Below, piece after piece: positions 43,501 to 54,425 of a stretch of DNA of 64,000 nucleotides. The DNA comes from Shinisaurus crocodilurus (lineage: Eukaryota; Chordata; Lepidosauria; Squamata; Shinisauridae): assembly GCA_021292165.1 (NCBI GenBank), contig JAHFWL010000404.1, positions 28,843 to 92,842 of the forward strand. Direction: 5' to 3'. The position numbers were made by a program, and so were the translations under genes. The notes under the pieces were generated by a model. The model saw only the letters and a program-made list of their open reading frames with translations, searched no databases and was not told the origin of the DNA. Position 1 is the first letter of the stretch. Each line of letters starts with the position of its first letter.

Positions 43501-43639
43501 AGGGAGGAGGGAGAAGGTTTTGCTGCTAACGTGGCAGTCTCATTGGAAGAAAGGGCTCCTGACCAAAGTTGCCAAAGATTCTTATCTACTAATCATGAAT
43601 TCATTCTCCAAGTGAGGATTCTTATGTTGCCAAGACATT

Positions 43640-43935
43640 AACAAGTGGGAGGCATCAGTAGGCCCAGGGAAAACCCAAGGTTTGTGGAAGTACAAAGAAA
43701 TCATTAGAAAGAAAAACCCATGGGGGAAAAGAACCCCCCAAATGGCCCAGTGCATGCTCAGTGGCCATGGACTTCTGTCTGATTTTTGCAGGGGTGGGGT
43801 GAGGGAAATTGAGGGGAGGGTCAATGGAATAGAGTATCCTGGAAAAGAGCATGGCTGGCTGGAACCTGAACAGGAGCACTCACCATGGCCAACCTATTGT
43901 TGCAGGTCCCACATGTTAGGTTTAAAGCAAAAATC
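43640..43935. repeat. Unclassified dispersed repeat (pair with 48120)
   Basis: Shares 'tggctggaacc', 'gttgcaggtcccacatgtta' and GGAGGGTCAATGGAATAG-like blocks with 48120-48360. Confidence 0.55.
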
Positions 43936-44019
43936 AAAGCCAGTTGCAAGGCTCCTTCTCAGAAAACACCAGAGGAGTTTTAAGATAAGATAAACGGGGC
44001 TCCTTATTTCCTCCCAGGC

Positions 44020-44250
44020 CTGTCCGTACACTACGATCATCATCGGAGCAGGCACTTCTCCAAGTGCCTGCTCCAACGGAGATTTGGAGGATGGGGAAAC
44101 GGGAGAGGCCCTTCTCAGTGGAGGCCCCCTGATTATGGTACACTCTCCCCAGGGAGGTCCACCTGGTGCCAACATTGTCATCTTTTCAGCACCAGGTTCT
44201 GAGCTTCCTCTACTTCCAGGCATGTGGCAGCATAGGATAGTGTTTTTAAC
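44020..44250 (+). repeat. L2-like LINE ORF2 C-terminal relic
   Basis: 'gaggcccttctcagtggagg' CCCCCTGATTATGG corresponds to the RKRAFSVAAPVLWN region of L2. Confidence 0.6.
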
Positions 44251-44254
44251 AGGT

Positions 44255-44550
44255 CCTGGGATTTGGGATGTGTCAGAGAAAAATCCACAACGGATTCAAA
44301 CGAGTTCAGATTTCTATGAACTGGCTTTTTTTCCCGGTTTCGCACAGATTGCGTGGACTTGCGGACCAGTTTTTTTTTTTTTTTTACTGGGGACGGGGGT
44401 GGATTTCTGTAAATGCAAACGTGCAAATGAACGAAATTCTCATATAAAACATCTGAGTCCGTCAATGAGCAAATGATGGAATGAAAGATTTGTGACAATC
44501 CACGAAGCACAGATGGAATGGATTTAACAAAATCCGTATATCCCTACTTG
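44255..44550 (+). mobile_element. Non-autonomous element (D family)
   Basis: 'gtcagagaaaaatccacaac', CGTGGACTTGCGGACCAG, 'cgtcaatgagcaaatgatgg' and end ATCCGTATATCCCTA. Matches 20100 and 11905. Confidence 0.75.
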
Positions 44551-45265
44551 AGACACCCAGTCAGTTTGTGGGGACCAAGCCAGAGGCGGGTTGCACATTG
44601 CTAGTCACAAGCTGAACAGTCCTGGCCTTTCCCTCTCCATTGTCATTAGGCAAACTTCTGCTCCTCTCACAATCATCGGCGGCTGTTTCACAATCCTCGC
44701 TGCCAAAAGAAAGATAATGTGTCTGGTTCTGAAATGACCTTCCCGTCTCTCTTCAAAGGGTGCTTTTGATTTCGGCTTTCTTAGCTCATGAGCTGTATTC
44801 ACGGTGACTGATCAATCCATTTTAGTGCACCTAGAAGACTGGAATGATATGCCTGCCTTTGAAATATCGAGGAGGGACCTCTTGAAATCTGAAATGAAAA
44901 CAGAGAGCCGAGAGGGGAGCCTGTTGTGAAGTGGTTGGGATTTATAATTGCCCTTTCGATTTATATTTGTACTTTTAAAAAAAATGTGTGTGAGAGGGAT
45001 TCACTCCACTTGTACCTGTTAACCAGGAATACTCCCTATTTTCTGTCACAGGTCCCTGGGAAATCACGATCTCTGTTTTGTTTTGAGATATTTAATTCAC
45101 TGACTTGCTGCTGTCTTGGTTCCAGGTTGTTATTGGTGTTGGTGGTGCGAGCTGGGAAGATGATTTCATTCTGAGTACACCCACCTCCTCACTGCCACTT
45201 ATGCCACTGTCTCTTGCTTGTCGCTCTACCTGGCCCCAATCAGCACCACCTCCCAGGTGGACAAT
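44551..45265. other. Unassigned, apparently single-copy
   Basis: No recognised repeat or exon. Confidence 0.4.
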
Positions 45266-45267
45266 TA

Positions 45268-45700
45268 GCAGAAGAACATAAGAACATCAGAAGAGCCCTG
45301 CTGGATCAGACCAAGGGTCCACCTAGTCCAGCATTCTGTTCACACAGTGGCCAACCAGCTGCCCACGGGATCCCACAAGCAGGACATGAGTACAACAGCA
45401 CCCTCCCGCCCATGTTCCCCAGCAACTGGTGTGCATTGGCATACTGTCTCTGATACAGTAGATCAGAGCCATCGGAACTAGTAGCAAAGAGCCATCGGAA
45501 CTAGTAGGCATTGTTAGCCTTCTCCTCCAGGAATTTGTCCAATCCCCTTTGAAAGCCCTCCGGACTGGTGGCCGTCACGACATCTTGTGGAAGTGAATTC
45601 CATAGTTTAGCTCTGCGCTGTGCGAAGAAGTCCTTCCTTTTATTGGTCCTGAATCTCCCACCAGTCAGCTTCATGGGATGACCCCGCTGGGTTCTAGTAT
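45268..45700 (-). repeat. CR1 LINE fragment
   Basis: Reverse of 'agaaggacttcttcgcacag', 'gggtcatcccatgaagctga', and the CCTTTGAAAGCCCTCC region; typical CR1 3' third. A short tandem repeat of AGAGCCATCGGAACTAGTAG is seen near 45465-45500. Confidence 0.88.
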
Positions 45701-45880
45701 GATGAGCAGCAGGAATGAAAAGGAGAAACAGGATCACAAGGCAGGGCCCCGTTTACTGCGGCAGGGGCCTTGGCAGATGCCAGACAATGCTGACCCCCGT
45801 CGCTGGTCCTGCCACCTTGCCCATGTTCCTTACATATAGAAAGGCAGGAAAGAAGTGTTGAAGTGAAGGAAGAATACGGT

Positions 45881-46471
45881 TGTGAGGGATTGAGGCCTAC
45901 ACAGGATTGGGTTTGTTGAGGCCTACACAGGCTTCAGTTTGTTGAAGCCTGAAGGCCCAAACACTTGGATGGGAGGGGGAGTTTGAGAGTTTTAGTTTAC
46001 CCAATAGAAGTTAAGAATTAGATCTCCTATTCAAGGTCACATGATTATAACCTTCCATTCCTGGGAAGGCTATATATATATGTGTGGGGTGTGGTCAGCT
46101 AGCAGCAGTGGGAGCCTGACTGCAGAAGCAGAAAGAGCAGAGAGAGAAGCAGAGAGGGAGAGACTGGCTGCATAGGAGATAGGTAGTCTGAAGTTAAACT
46201 AGAGAACGTTGGATTGGTTGTTTGTTTGTTTTTTTCATACTTGCTTTTGGATTATAACCACTCTATTAAGTAAATACCCTAATATTATAAGTAAAGTGCT
46301 GTTGTTTACCCTGAAAGTTTGGAGTGACTTATTCACCACGTCTACAGCCTACACCCATGCTATTGGAAGCTGTAAAAGGACTTGATCTCCTGGAACGGGA
46401 GGGGCTTTGAGGAGAGGCAGAGATCTCCCAAAGACAGGTTAAGGGGTCCCTGCAGTAGCGGAACCTTGACA
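45881..46471 (+). mobile_element. Solo LTR, perfect 5-bp TSD
   Basis: 591 bp from TGTGAGGGATTG to CCTTGACA, flanked by ACGGT at 45876-45880 and 46472-46476. Contains a TATA-like CTATATATATATG near 46070 and a probable R/U5 region downstream. No internal genes; the classic product of recombination between the two LTRs of a retroviral or LTR element. Confidence 0.92.
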
Positions 46472-47235
46472 ACGGTAAATAACATTTTAGAGGTGGCTTC
46501 AAAAACAAGCAAAAAAGCTTGCTAGTGCACACACATCCAGGCGCTAGGCTTGTCAAAGCATTCAGACATGTAAATCTTGTTTGAGATTTGAAAAGACCTG
46601 TTTTGTCCCAGCTGGAGCATTGATGCTGCAGTGTACTCTCAGCTGGTGCAATTTGGCAGTATTCCACCAAGGGCGCCAATCTATGCCAACTGCAGAGCTG
46701 TCCAACAAGTGGAATGGCGTTTGGAGAGGGTGGGCCCCCGTAGACTCCGATTTTTTTTATCTCTCTCTTTATAGAAGATGAGGAGATGGGGTTTCTGTCT
46801 CCTGATTCACCTAACAGCTTGCATCTTGCTCTGATAACACCCGTCTCAGCTTCATCACCAAATCGCAAGCAAAATGGCCTTCTTGAGAAAATAGATTGCC
46901 AGCAGAATGGCATGAAGCACCTTCCCAGATGTTACCATAGCAATCAAAGTTCACGATGCAAAAAGGTGACAGCAATAACAATAATAAGAATAACCCCCCC
47001 CCAAAAAAGATAAATAAAAATAAAACATGATGAAACACAACACAGTGGCCAGTTGTCATGGCAACTGGAAGGCTTATCTTTCAACTCCCTCAATTAAACA
47101 TCAAAGATGATCACTAGAGATTTAAGATTCTGGGATTTTTGTCCACATTTTATGAAGTTTCCGATTGTCTCATTGGTCTTGCAACCACTATGCCGCTGGT
47201 ATTACTGGATTAAAAGGATGTGATTTCGGGAGAGT
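46472..47235. other. Unassigned, apparently single-copy
   Basis: No recognised repeat or exon; short A-rich run at 47000-47030. Confidence 0.4.
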
Positions 47236-47239
47236 GGGG

Positions 47240-47640
47240 GGGGCAATTGTAGTTCTTGAGAGAGTGCATTCCACAGTTTGGGAGTGACACAGGAGAACGC
47301 CTTTTCATGCATGCTGAACAAACGGGCCTCTGTGGGCCCCTGGTGTCCTCAAGAGGGCCTCTCCTGCAATTCTTACTAACTGGGCATGTTCATAATGAGA
47401 CAGGTAGTCCTTTAGATAGCCAGGTCCTAAGCTGTCTAGGGCTCTACAGGTTAAAACAAACACCTTGAACCAAGGCCGAAAAGCAATTGGCAACCAGTGC
47501 AGGTCTTTCCAGATTGGTATAATATATGGCCCTAATACCGTGCACCAGTTATCATCCTAGCTACCTAATTTTTCACCAATTGAAGTTTCCAGACAATCTT
47601 CAGGGGTACCCACCCACCCCGAGCACATTGTTATCTCGGC
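47240..47640 (-). repeat. L2-clade LINE fragment
   Basis: Reverse: LDSLGPGYLKDYLSHYEHAQ and a TFKAL-like relic; CACCTTGAACCAAGGC and GCAACCAGTGCAGGTC are L2 ORF2 blocks. Confidence 0.85.
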
Positions 47641-47645
47641 TGGGT

Positions 47646-47758
47646 TCAGACAACACGATAACCCATGTTTCAACAACAACCCACGGTTCAACAGCAACCC
47701 ACACTCAACCCATACTCAACCCTTGAGTGCGAGTTATCACGTTGTCTGAACCTAGTCA
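47646..47758. mobile_element. Palindromic MITE
   Basis: GGGTTCAGACAACACGATAA and its inverse TTATCACGTTGTCTGAACC; A/C-rich centre with CAACCCA units. Superfamily not resolved. Confidence 0.75.
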
Positions 47759-48119
47759 GAAGATCAGTTTGGCCTAATGTCAATTCAAACGATATTAAGT
47801 GAGACATATAAACAAACAAACAAACAAACAATTTCTTTATTTGAGGCTTGTTTGTTTGTTTTTACACTTAACCAATTACAACGGTTGGTTGAATGTAATT
47901 AAATGCAATTAAATGCAATAAATTGTGTTTTTGAATCCTAAGGAAAGTCCTATATAAAGACAAGTAACTTTGCCTGTTCTGTATCGCTGAAGTTCAACCA
48001 TCACTCCCTCTAACAGCGAACTTCGGCAGTGAGTGCCAAGAGGACTGGAGCCAAATTGGGGACAATGAGAAACATGAAGGTACTATCAGCACGCTACAGG
48101 GAAACTGTAGTGTGCAGAA
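47759..48119. other. Unassigned, with (CAAA)n near 47810
   Basis: No recognised repeat or exon besides the tetranucleotide run. Confidence 0.35.
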
Positions 48120-48460
48120 GTACAAAAATTCCTTTAAAAAAATGTAGGTGGGCAAGCCCTGCCCCCCAAACCTAGCTCAATGGGTACCGAGCATATTCAG
48201 CAGCCATAGGATATTGGGGAAAGAAATTGGAGGGAGGGACAGGCAGGCATGCCCTGCTTGAAGAGACTGTCTGGCTGGAACCCTGAAGAGGAGTACGCTT
48301 GATCATAGGGAGTACCCTCTGCAACATGGTATTGCAGGTCCCACCTGTTACTACCTGAATCCCCCTGGGCTCTGGTGGTTGAAGCTGACACGTAGGGATG
48401 GTGGTGACACTGAGAAAGTTGATCCACTTGCACTTGGTGGATTTTCAGCACCTTGCTGAC
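48120..48460. repeat. Unclassified dispersed repeat (pair with 43640)
   Basis: Same blocks as 43640-43935 with about 60-70% apparent similarity by eye. Confidence 0.5.
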
Positions 48461-48479
48461 TTGAGAGCCGAAAGAGGGC

Positions 48480-48845
48480 AGAGTCAGGTCTCCCCCCCCC
48501 CCGCCCCCGCCCAGCTTCCACTTTTAAAGCAGGCTGCGATTTGCGTGTTGTTGTTTAAGACAGGGCATTTTTCATAAATTCTGGCTGCAATTTGTATAGA
48601 ATGCAGCCACAATTGGCGCAAATTGTGGCTGGAATTTGCGCAGATTTCCCTGGCTTAAACCGCCCCCCCCAAACAAACCCAAATTGCAGCCTGCTTTAAA
48701 AGCAGAAGACCTCGTGCTGGCTGGCTTGACTCACATCAGAGCAAGTCAGCACCGGCGCTGGGTTGATGGGCTGGATCTGGGGGACCAAGCCAGGCCAATG
48801 TGCTGCATGTTGACCCCCCCAAACCAGATTCCTCACACGTCCCTG
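48480..48845. mobile_element. G-related palindromic element
   Basis: AGCAGGCTGCGATTTGCG and GCAGCCTGCTTTAAAAGCAG are inverted; the centre is GCGCAAATTGTGGC. Right end CTCACACGTCCCTGG approximates the family terminus. Confidence 0.55.
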
Positions 48846-48934
48846 GCTGATGGGGAATTCAGATGCTTGGCAACTGACACCCACCAGAAAGGGGCAGCTG
48901 GTAAGAGCTCAGCAGTTCTGAGTCTGGTCAGCGA

Positions 48935-49007
48935 GTGTTGCCCAGAGTGGCCGGTTTGCCGGCCAGGTGGGTGATCCATAAATGCGACAAATAAATAAAT
49001 AAATAAA
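48935..49007 (+). repeat. L2 3' tail
   Basis: CCCAGAGTGGCCGGTTTGCC, CAGGTGGGTGATCCATAAAT, (AATA)n; same tail as 26815. Confidence 0.85.
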
Positions 49008-50204
49008 TGTGCCCTGTATTCTCCAGTTTTAATTTTCAGGCCCCAAAAGAGGTGTTCCGGGGGCATAAATATTTCTTGGAAAAGGCCAAATTGTACAAAT
49101 ATATCCTCCCTCCCCCCACAATCCTGCTCTGCGACATTCCTCCCCTCCCTCCCGTTGCTCCACCTTCGCTGCTGTCATCCCCCCCCTTCTTCCCGGATTA
49201 GTCACATGGGCGACTCCAGCCAGTCAGACCTCTGCAGTAGAGGACAATGCGAAGCCCATCAGGTTTAGCTACAGGATGACATCATCGCTGGGGGCCAGTG
49301 AAGTCAATTGATAGCCGGGGTGGTGCTAGGTACTGAAAAGATCTGGGGCTCAGGCCAACGGGACCACAAAAAAAAAAGCACAAATTTGCATATGCTAATT
49401 TCCATATGCTTTAAAGTGTGTGTGTGTGTGTGTGTGTTTGTCTTTCAAGGGCCCTGTCTCCTATTTGTTAAAAAGGATGTATGGACTGGGGAGAGGAGGG
49501 CATTTGATTTCAGAAAAAAACCTCAGGCAGAAAGATTCAAAGGGGGGTAGCAGGAGGTGAAGCAAATGTGGGCAAAAAGCCAGCTCATCCAGAGGGATCA
49601 GATGCAACAGAGATCCTCAGGGACCCTGTAGCTTTATTTCAGCAAGTGCCCGCGGAGAGCAAGGTGGTGGGGCAGATGGCCTCCCAGAGATTCGGGGCTC
49701 CAAATGAAAGACTTGGGGCTCCAGCCCTGGTGGGGCTCCCCTTAACACTGCCTCTGGGGGAGGGTTACAGAAAGATCCGCATATTAAAGAACAGATAAAG
49801 ACCCACAAGTTGCTACCTTTTTGAAAGGTTTCTTGGATATGAGGAAATGATATTTTGCAATAGTTGCTTTGCTCATAAATGAAAAGTTTAAATCAATAAT
49901 GTCCATTTACACACACACACACACACACACACACCTGTCAGTAAATTGCTTACTATTTTCTCCCAGTGCACTGGGTTTTACAGGTATTCTTACTGTTTCC
50001 CATTTCATAAGAAATATTACATGTCATCTCCTATTTAACTCTAATCTCCACTGAACAAAGAGAAAATGCCAGCGCCACCTATATCCACGTGCCACTATCA
50101 GTTGCAATTTTGGTAGAATGATAGCTTCTGATCATCAGGTCGGACGCAGGCAGGAAGTCTGTCGAGGTCAAACGAGCCAGACTTGCCAATGTCGGCACAT
50201 CCCT
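49008..50204. other. Unassigned, with (TG)n 49415-49438 and (CA)n 49911-49935
   Basis: Two dinucleotide microsatellites; otherwise no recognised feature. Confidence 0.45.
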
Positions 50205-50290
50205 ACAACATGATAAAATACAGCATAAAATACATTTAAAACAGTATAAAATTTTAAAATCTTAGCCCACCCCATATTCCACCCATATTA
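50205..50290 (-). repeat. L2 3' UTR fragment
   Basis: 'ttttaaaatcttagcccacc' CCATATTCC matches the end of the 23861 copy. Confidence 0.85.
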
Positions 50291-50619
50291 TTATACAAAT
50301 AATAGTGATTTGTATTATTAGTGCTATTATTATATAGCACCATCGCTGTCTATGGCATTTTATACAGTAATTTTCAAGGCAGGAGCTGAGCTGCAGCCAG
50401 GGCCGGATTAAGAGCATTATGGGCCTGGTGCTGAGGATTTTGGTGGGCCTTTTTATGGAAATAAATAAAATGAAGACGCAATTTTATATTAAAACAAATT
50501 AAATATTTTAGTCAGCAAAGAAGAACAGTCAGCAAAGAAGTTACACAGTCAACAAAGTTAAGGTCATTCACAAACTCCAAATATTGCTTTCAACTAGCAT
50601 CAAGCAACCTGCATTTAGC

Positions 50620-50720
50620 CTTCACACCAGCAACTGGTGTACATAGGCATACTGCCTCCGATACTGGATAGCATAGAGCCATCAGGACTAGTAGCCATTG
50701 ATATCCTTCTCCTCCATAAA
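50620..50720 (-). repeat. CR1 fragment within the outer hAT
   Basis: 'cagcaactggtgtacatagg' and 'gactagtagccattgatatc' match the CR1 copy at 45420-45530. Confidence 0.8.
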
Positions 50721-51356
50721 TTTGATGGGGGAAGTGTGTGCAGGGCCGGATTAAGCTAGGGGCTGTTGGAGCGACAGCTCCAGGCCCTTAACAGAAAATA
50801 GGCCCGCAATTATAGGGACACGTGGCGATTTTTCCCCCCTTCGGAGTTAGCTCTGATCGTTATCATTCAGCATAATTAATGATTTTTTCAAGATTAGAAA
50901 GGTGTTCTAAGCACATCTGCATTACAGGCTTGAGGCAAGACCTAGCAAGAACTGTTGTTCTCAAATTAGCATTTCAGTAGCTTTGCATTTCAATCACTGT
51001 TACTACATTTCTTTGTGAGAACTTCTAGCACATGGGGGGCTTGCTAGGGTCTGTAATATTCAGATTTAGAAGGGACCTCTCTCTCCAGCCGCGAGCAAAA
51101 GATCTTTCTGATTCGCAGCTCAATTGTTCAAATGCTAGTTTAACAAAAAAACAAAAACGAAACAAAGCAACAAGAACAACACAATTATTCTTGGTCAAGC
51201 AAAGCTTCCTGGCTTTTGTTGTGGCTGCTTTTTTTTTTTTTTAATAAATAATTTGGGGGAAATTGGGAAGACCCTTACTGATGAGCTGCAGGAGTTTTTG
51301 AGTTTTTGCCCCGTCAAGCGACCCCTCTCTGCCCACCCGCCTCCAAAATCTCCACC

Positions 51357-51435
51357 ATGACTTCTGCTTGCTATGGGACAAACCTCTGGGATGGTCTTTA
51401 CCTGCCGCTGGTCCTGATGGCCCTCCTCTGCACAG
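51357..51435 (+). other. Captured first-exon candidate: signal peptide plus splice donor
   Basis: TCCACCATGA start context, then MTSACYGTNLWDG and a hydrophobic LYLPLVLMALLC core, 26 codons plus one base, ending ACAG|GTAAGG. A phase-1 donor after a secretion signal is the usual first exon of many cell-surface and immunoglobulin-superfamily genes. It lies in the hAT element ahead of, and in the same direction as, the transposase remnant. No family is recognised from the peptide. No counterpart is expected in a ZMYM1-like hAT transposase. Confidence 0.55.
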
Positions 51436-51627
51436 GTAAGGTTCAAAAGTTTGACTCTTTTGATCTGCAAGTTCTCCTTCTCCTTCTCCTTTTTTTCTGT
51501 AAAAGGGCTTTCCCTCTTTTGTGAGCCAAACTGAACGTAGGAGAGGGCTGTGTGTTTGTGGGTATGGGTGTCTGCCTTTTGGGGGTGTTGATCCTCCTGC
51601 CGCCTGCAAAATGTCACCTGCTTGGCT

Positions 51628-51630
<3 letters not shown>

Positions 51631-51668
<38 letters not shown>
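51631..51668. repeat. (TG)n microsatellite
   Basis: About 19 TG units, in the probable captured intron. Confidence 0.97.
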
Positions 51669-51669
<1 letters not shown>

Positions 51670-51759
51670 ACGTGCGCTTTCATGGGGAATTGTGTGGCAT
51701 TTTAAGTTTTATTTTGAAAAACCCCAGAGAACAGAGTTCACCAAATATCCCTCTTGGAT

Positions 51760-51880
51760 ATTTTGGACTACAGTTCTCATTTGCCTCAGGCAGCATGGCC
51801 AGTGGCTGGGGAAGATGGGAGCTGGGGCCCCAACATTTGGAAGGGCCCCGGTTGGGGAAGACTGCCCTAGAGGTTAAAAA
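51760..51880. repeat. Diverged hairpin-family relic
   Basis: 'tttggactacagttctcatt', GGCAGCATGGCCAGTGGC and 'ggttggggaagactgcc' are the older hairpin-family blocks. Confidence 0.7.
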
Positions 51881-51894
51881 ACATGGAGGTACTT

Positions 51895-53473
51895 ATCATC
51901 AACGATATGTGATGAGTTTATTGAACTGATTGGTCAGCAAGTGCTGCAGCAAATCATAAACGAGATAAAAGAAGCCAAATATTATTCAATTTCTGTTGAC
52001 TCCACCCCTGACATAGCACATTGTGATCAACTAACAATTATATTTCACTATGTACTACCTAGTGGTCCAGTGGAGCGTTTTACGAAATTCATTCCAATGC
52101 ACGGACACACTGGTATGGAGCTAGCAAACATTATTTTGCAGTTCATGGATGAAAATGGAATTTCCATCAAAGACTGCAGGGGTCAGTCTTACGATAACGG
52201 ATCTAATATGAGTGGCAAATATAATGGTATGCAGGCCTTAATTTGGGGGGGGGGGAAACCCACTTGCTGAATACATTCCTTGTTGTGCACATTCACTTAA
52301 TCTTGTTGGACAAAATGCCGTAAACAGCTATCCAGTTGCAGTTTCGTTCTTTAATTTTGTGCAGCAGTTGTATTGATTTTTTCTGCTTCAACTCATCGAT
52401 GGAATCTGTTAACAGATAGTTTCAAACTATGTGGTATACCGACATTAAAAAGGTTATCTGATACACGTTGGTCTGCTCACCATGATGCTGTGAATGCCTT
52501 ACAAAAAGGCTATAGTACTATCAGAGATGTCCTTTCAAATATTATGAATGATGAATCCACAAAGGGAGAGGTCTGTTTACAAGCAAAGGGCCTAAATAAT
52601 GTCATGGATCAATTGGAAACTGGAATAATGATTGTTGAAGTATGGTCTGTCATTTTACCAAGGATTCACAGAACCAGTCAGTGTCTCCAAGATGCAAAAT
52701 TAGATCTGCATACAGCAACAGACATGCTGAACTCTCTAAAGGATTTTGTGCAGTCTCTCCGTTCTAGATTCTCTGAATTTGAACAGCAGGGTAAAAATAT
52801 TTCCGGCTGCGAGGAGTACCAGCTACAACGTGGAAGGAAAGTGAAAAGAAATAGGAGGTGGGACTATGGTGATGCAGAAGATGCTAATGCTGATATGACA
52901 CCCTCTGAGAGGTTTAAAGTGCATACCTTTTATCCTATAATTGACCAATTGACAGAATCACTGAGGCACAGGCAAGCAGCATACAATATAATTCAAGAAA
53001 GATTTGGATTTCTATCAGAAATATGCACTCTAGCAGCTGATAGTCTACGTTCCAGAGCCACTACACTAGTGTCAAAATATCCTGAAGATCTTGAACCCCT
53101 GTTTGCAGACGAAATTGTACAGTTTTCATCTATTTTCAAAATGTACCAATCTTCCACTGCAAATCAAGACATTCATGGGAGTCAAGAAACACAAATGTAC
53201 AAGTTTATGATTGCACAATCTCTAGTCGGTGCATTTCCAAATACATTTGTGACCCTCCGCATGTATTTGTGTTTAATGGTCAGCAACTGCAGTGGTGAGC
53301 GTTCATTTTCAGCATTAAAACGTGTGAAAAATGAACTAAGGTCTTCCATGGGTCAGGAGCGTTTAAATGCGCTCTCTCTGTTGTGCAGTGAAAATGGTTT
53401 GCTGAACGAGCTTAATCTTGATTCTACAATTGAGGAATTTGCAAGTAAAAAAGCAAGAAAAGTTAATGTGTAA
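51895..53473 (+). pseudogene. hAT transposase, ZMYM1-like, N-terminally lost and frameshifted
   Basis: Coding resemblance begins near YLSSTICDEFIELIG (51895) and reads EIKEAKYYSISVDSTPD, RFTKFIPMHGHTG, then QSYDNGSNMSGKYNG to a G11 run at 52244-52255. Two frame changes between 52240 and 52380 break it; similarity goes on with CCAHSLNLVGQNAVN-like sequence, then opens again for 366 codons from 52373 (STHRWNLLTDSFK, RLSDTRWSAHHDAV) to the C-terminal dimerisation region (NCSGERSFSALKRVKNELRS, ERLNALSLL). The DNA-binding N terminus of a complete protein is absent. Inactive; it would need a partner elsewhere for transposition. Confidence 0.92.
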
Positions 53474-53629
53474 TTTTATTTTAATCTACCAGCTTGATTC
53501 ATTTAGTTTAAATGCAGGTTAGAGTTCAGTGAATAACCTGTTTGTGTGTTTAAAACTAGTGGTTGCTATTTATTTCAAGAGTTACTCTCTGCACCATAAT
53601 CATAACGCAGGCTGTATTGATTATGATGC

Positions 53630-53631
<2 letters not shown>

Positions 53632-53664
<33 letters not shown>
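53632..53664. repeat. (TAA)n microsatellite
   Basis: About 11 units in the hAT 3' UTR. Confidence 0.95.
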
Positions 53665-53669
<5 letters not shown>

Positions 53670-53968
53670 TAAGGAACAAATTTTTATGAACCAAACATCA
53701 TACACTTATATTTAAATTGTTTATATGGTTTATGTTTATTTAAAAATGGTTGTTGTGAATGTTCTATTTATAACGGTTTTATTGAGTTAACAAGCTTATT
53801 GTTTACAAAAAAGAAATATTTTCAATATGTTTCTGTTTTGGCACTTTAATGGTAATTAAAATATTTAATTTGTTTTAATATAAAATTGCGTCTTCATTTT
53901 ATTTATTTCCATAAAAAGGCCCACCAAAATCCTCAGCACCAGGCCCATAATGCTCTTAATCCGGCCCT

Positions 53969-53969
<1 letters not shown>

Positions 53970-54036
<67 letters not shown>
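53970..54036. repeat. Inverted (TG)n-(CA)n tract
   Basis: About 14 GT units, a GAGAGA centre, then about 16 CA units: self-complementary halves. Confidence 0.95.
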
Positions 54037-54038
<2 letters not shown>

Positions 54039-54119
54039 TAATCCAAGTCTTTTCCCTAGTCAAAATTGCACCTGAAAAAAACATGTTCATGCTCATTAGC
54101 CCCCAAGGAGAAAAAGGTC

Positions 54120-54235
54120 CTATGCAAGTTTAGACAGAAATAAGGCCTACAACTCCCAGAATACCTCAGCCAGCATGGCCAGCTGGCAGATGCTGAGACT
54201 TGAAGGACTTACTACTTCTGGCTAAAGATGCACAG
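54120..54235. repeat. Half hairpin element (relative of 3293)
   Basis: CAAGTTTAGACAG, 'aaggcctacaactcccaga'; second arm decayed. Confidence 0.7.
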
Positions 54236-54284
54236 GACTGCATTGTTATTTTTCATCCCTCATCCCTCCCTATTCCTTTTTCCT

Positions 54285-54425
54285 TGTGTGCTGTGTCTTT
54301 TTAGACTGTAAGCCTGCAGGCAGGGACTGTCTTCCTTTACTGATCATATGTAAGCCCCGCCAGGAGTCTATTTGACTGAGGAGCGGGATAACAATACTCT
54401 AAAATAAATTTAGTAAATAATTAGT
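54285..54425 (+). repeat. LINE-type 3' tail
   Basis: 'agactgtaagcctgcaggca', CCGCCAGGAGTC and AAAATAAATTTAGTAAATAA. Confidence 0.7.

Larger units (their letters stand above)
50741..53969 (+). mobile_element. Inner hAT element with broken transposase, 8-bp TSD
   Basis: Left CAGGGCCGGATTAAGCTAGG, right (reverse) CAGGGCCGGATTAAGAGCAT. Flanked by AGTGTGTG at 50733-50740 and 53970-53977; the right copy adjoins a TG microsatellite, so slightly less decisive than the outer duplication. About 3.2 kb. Confidence 0.9.

Noticed and set aside
51195..51683. 162-codon minus-strand frame with poly-histidine/threonine start
   Set aside because: Driven by the (CA)n complement of a TG microsatellite and overlapping the exon-like segment on the opposite strand.
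50398..53969. Single hAT element with 110-bp terminal inverted repeats
   Set aside because: Flanking 8-mers do not match for this pair; they match for 50741-53969 and 50398-56245 instead.
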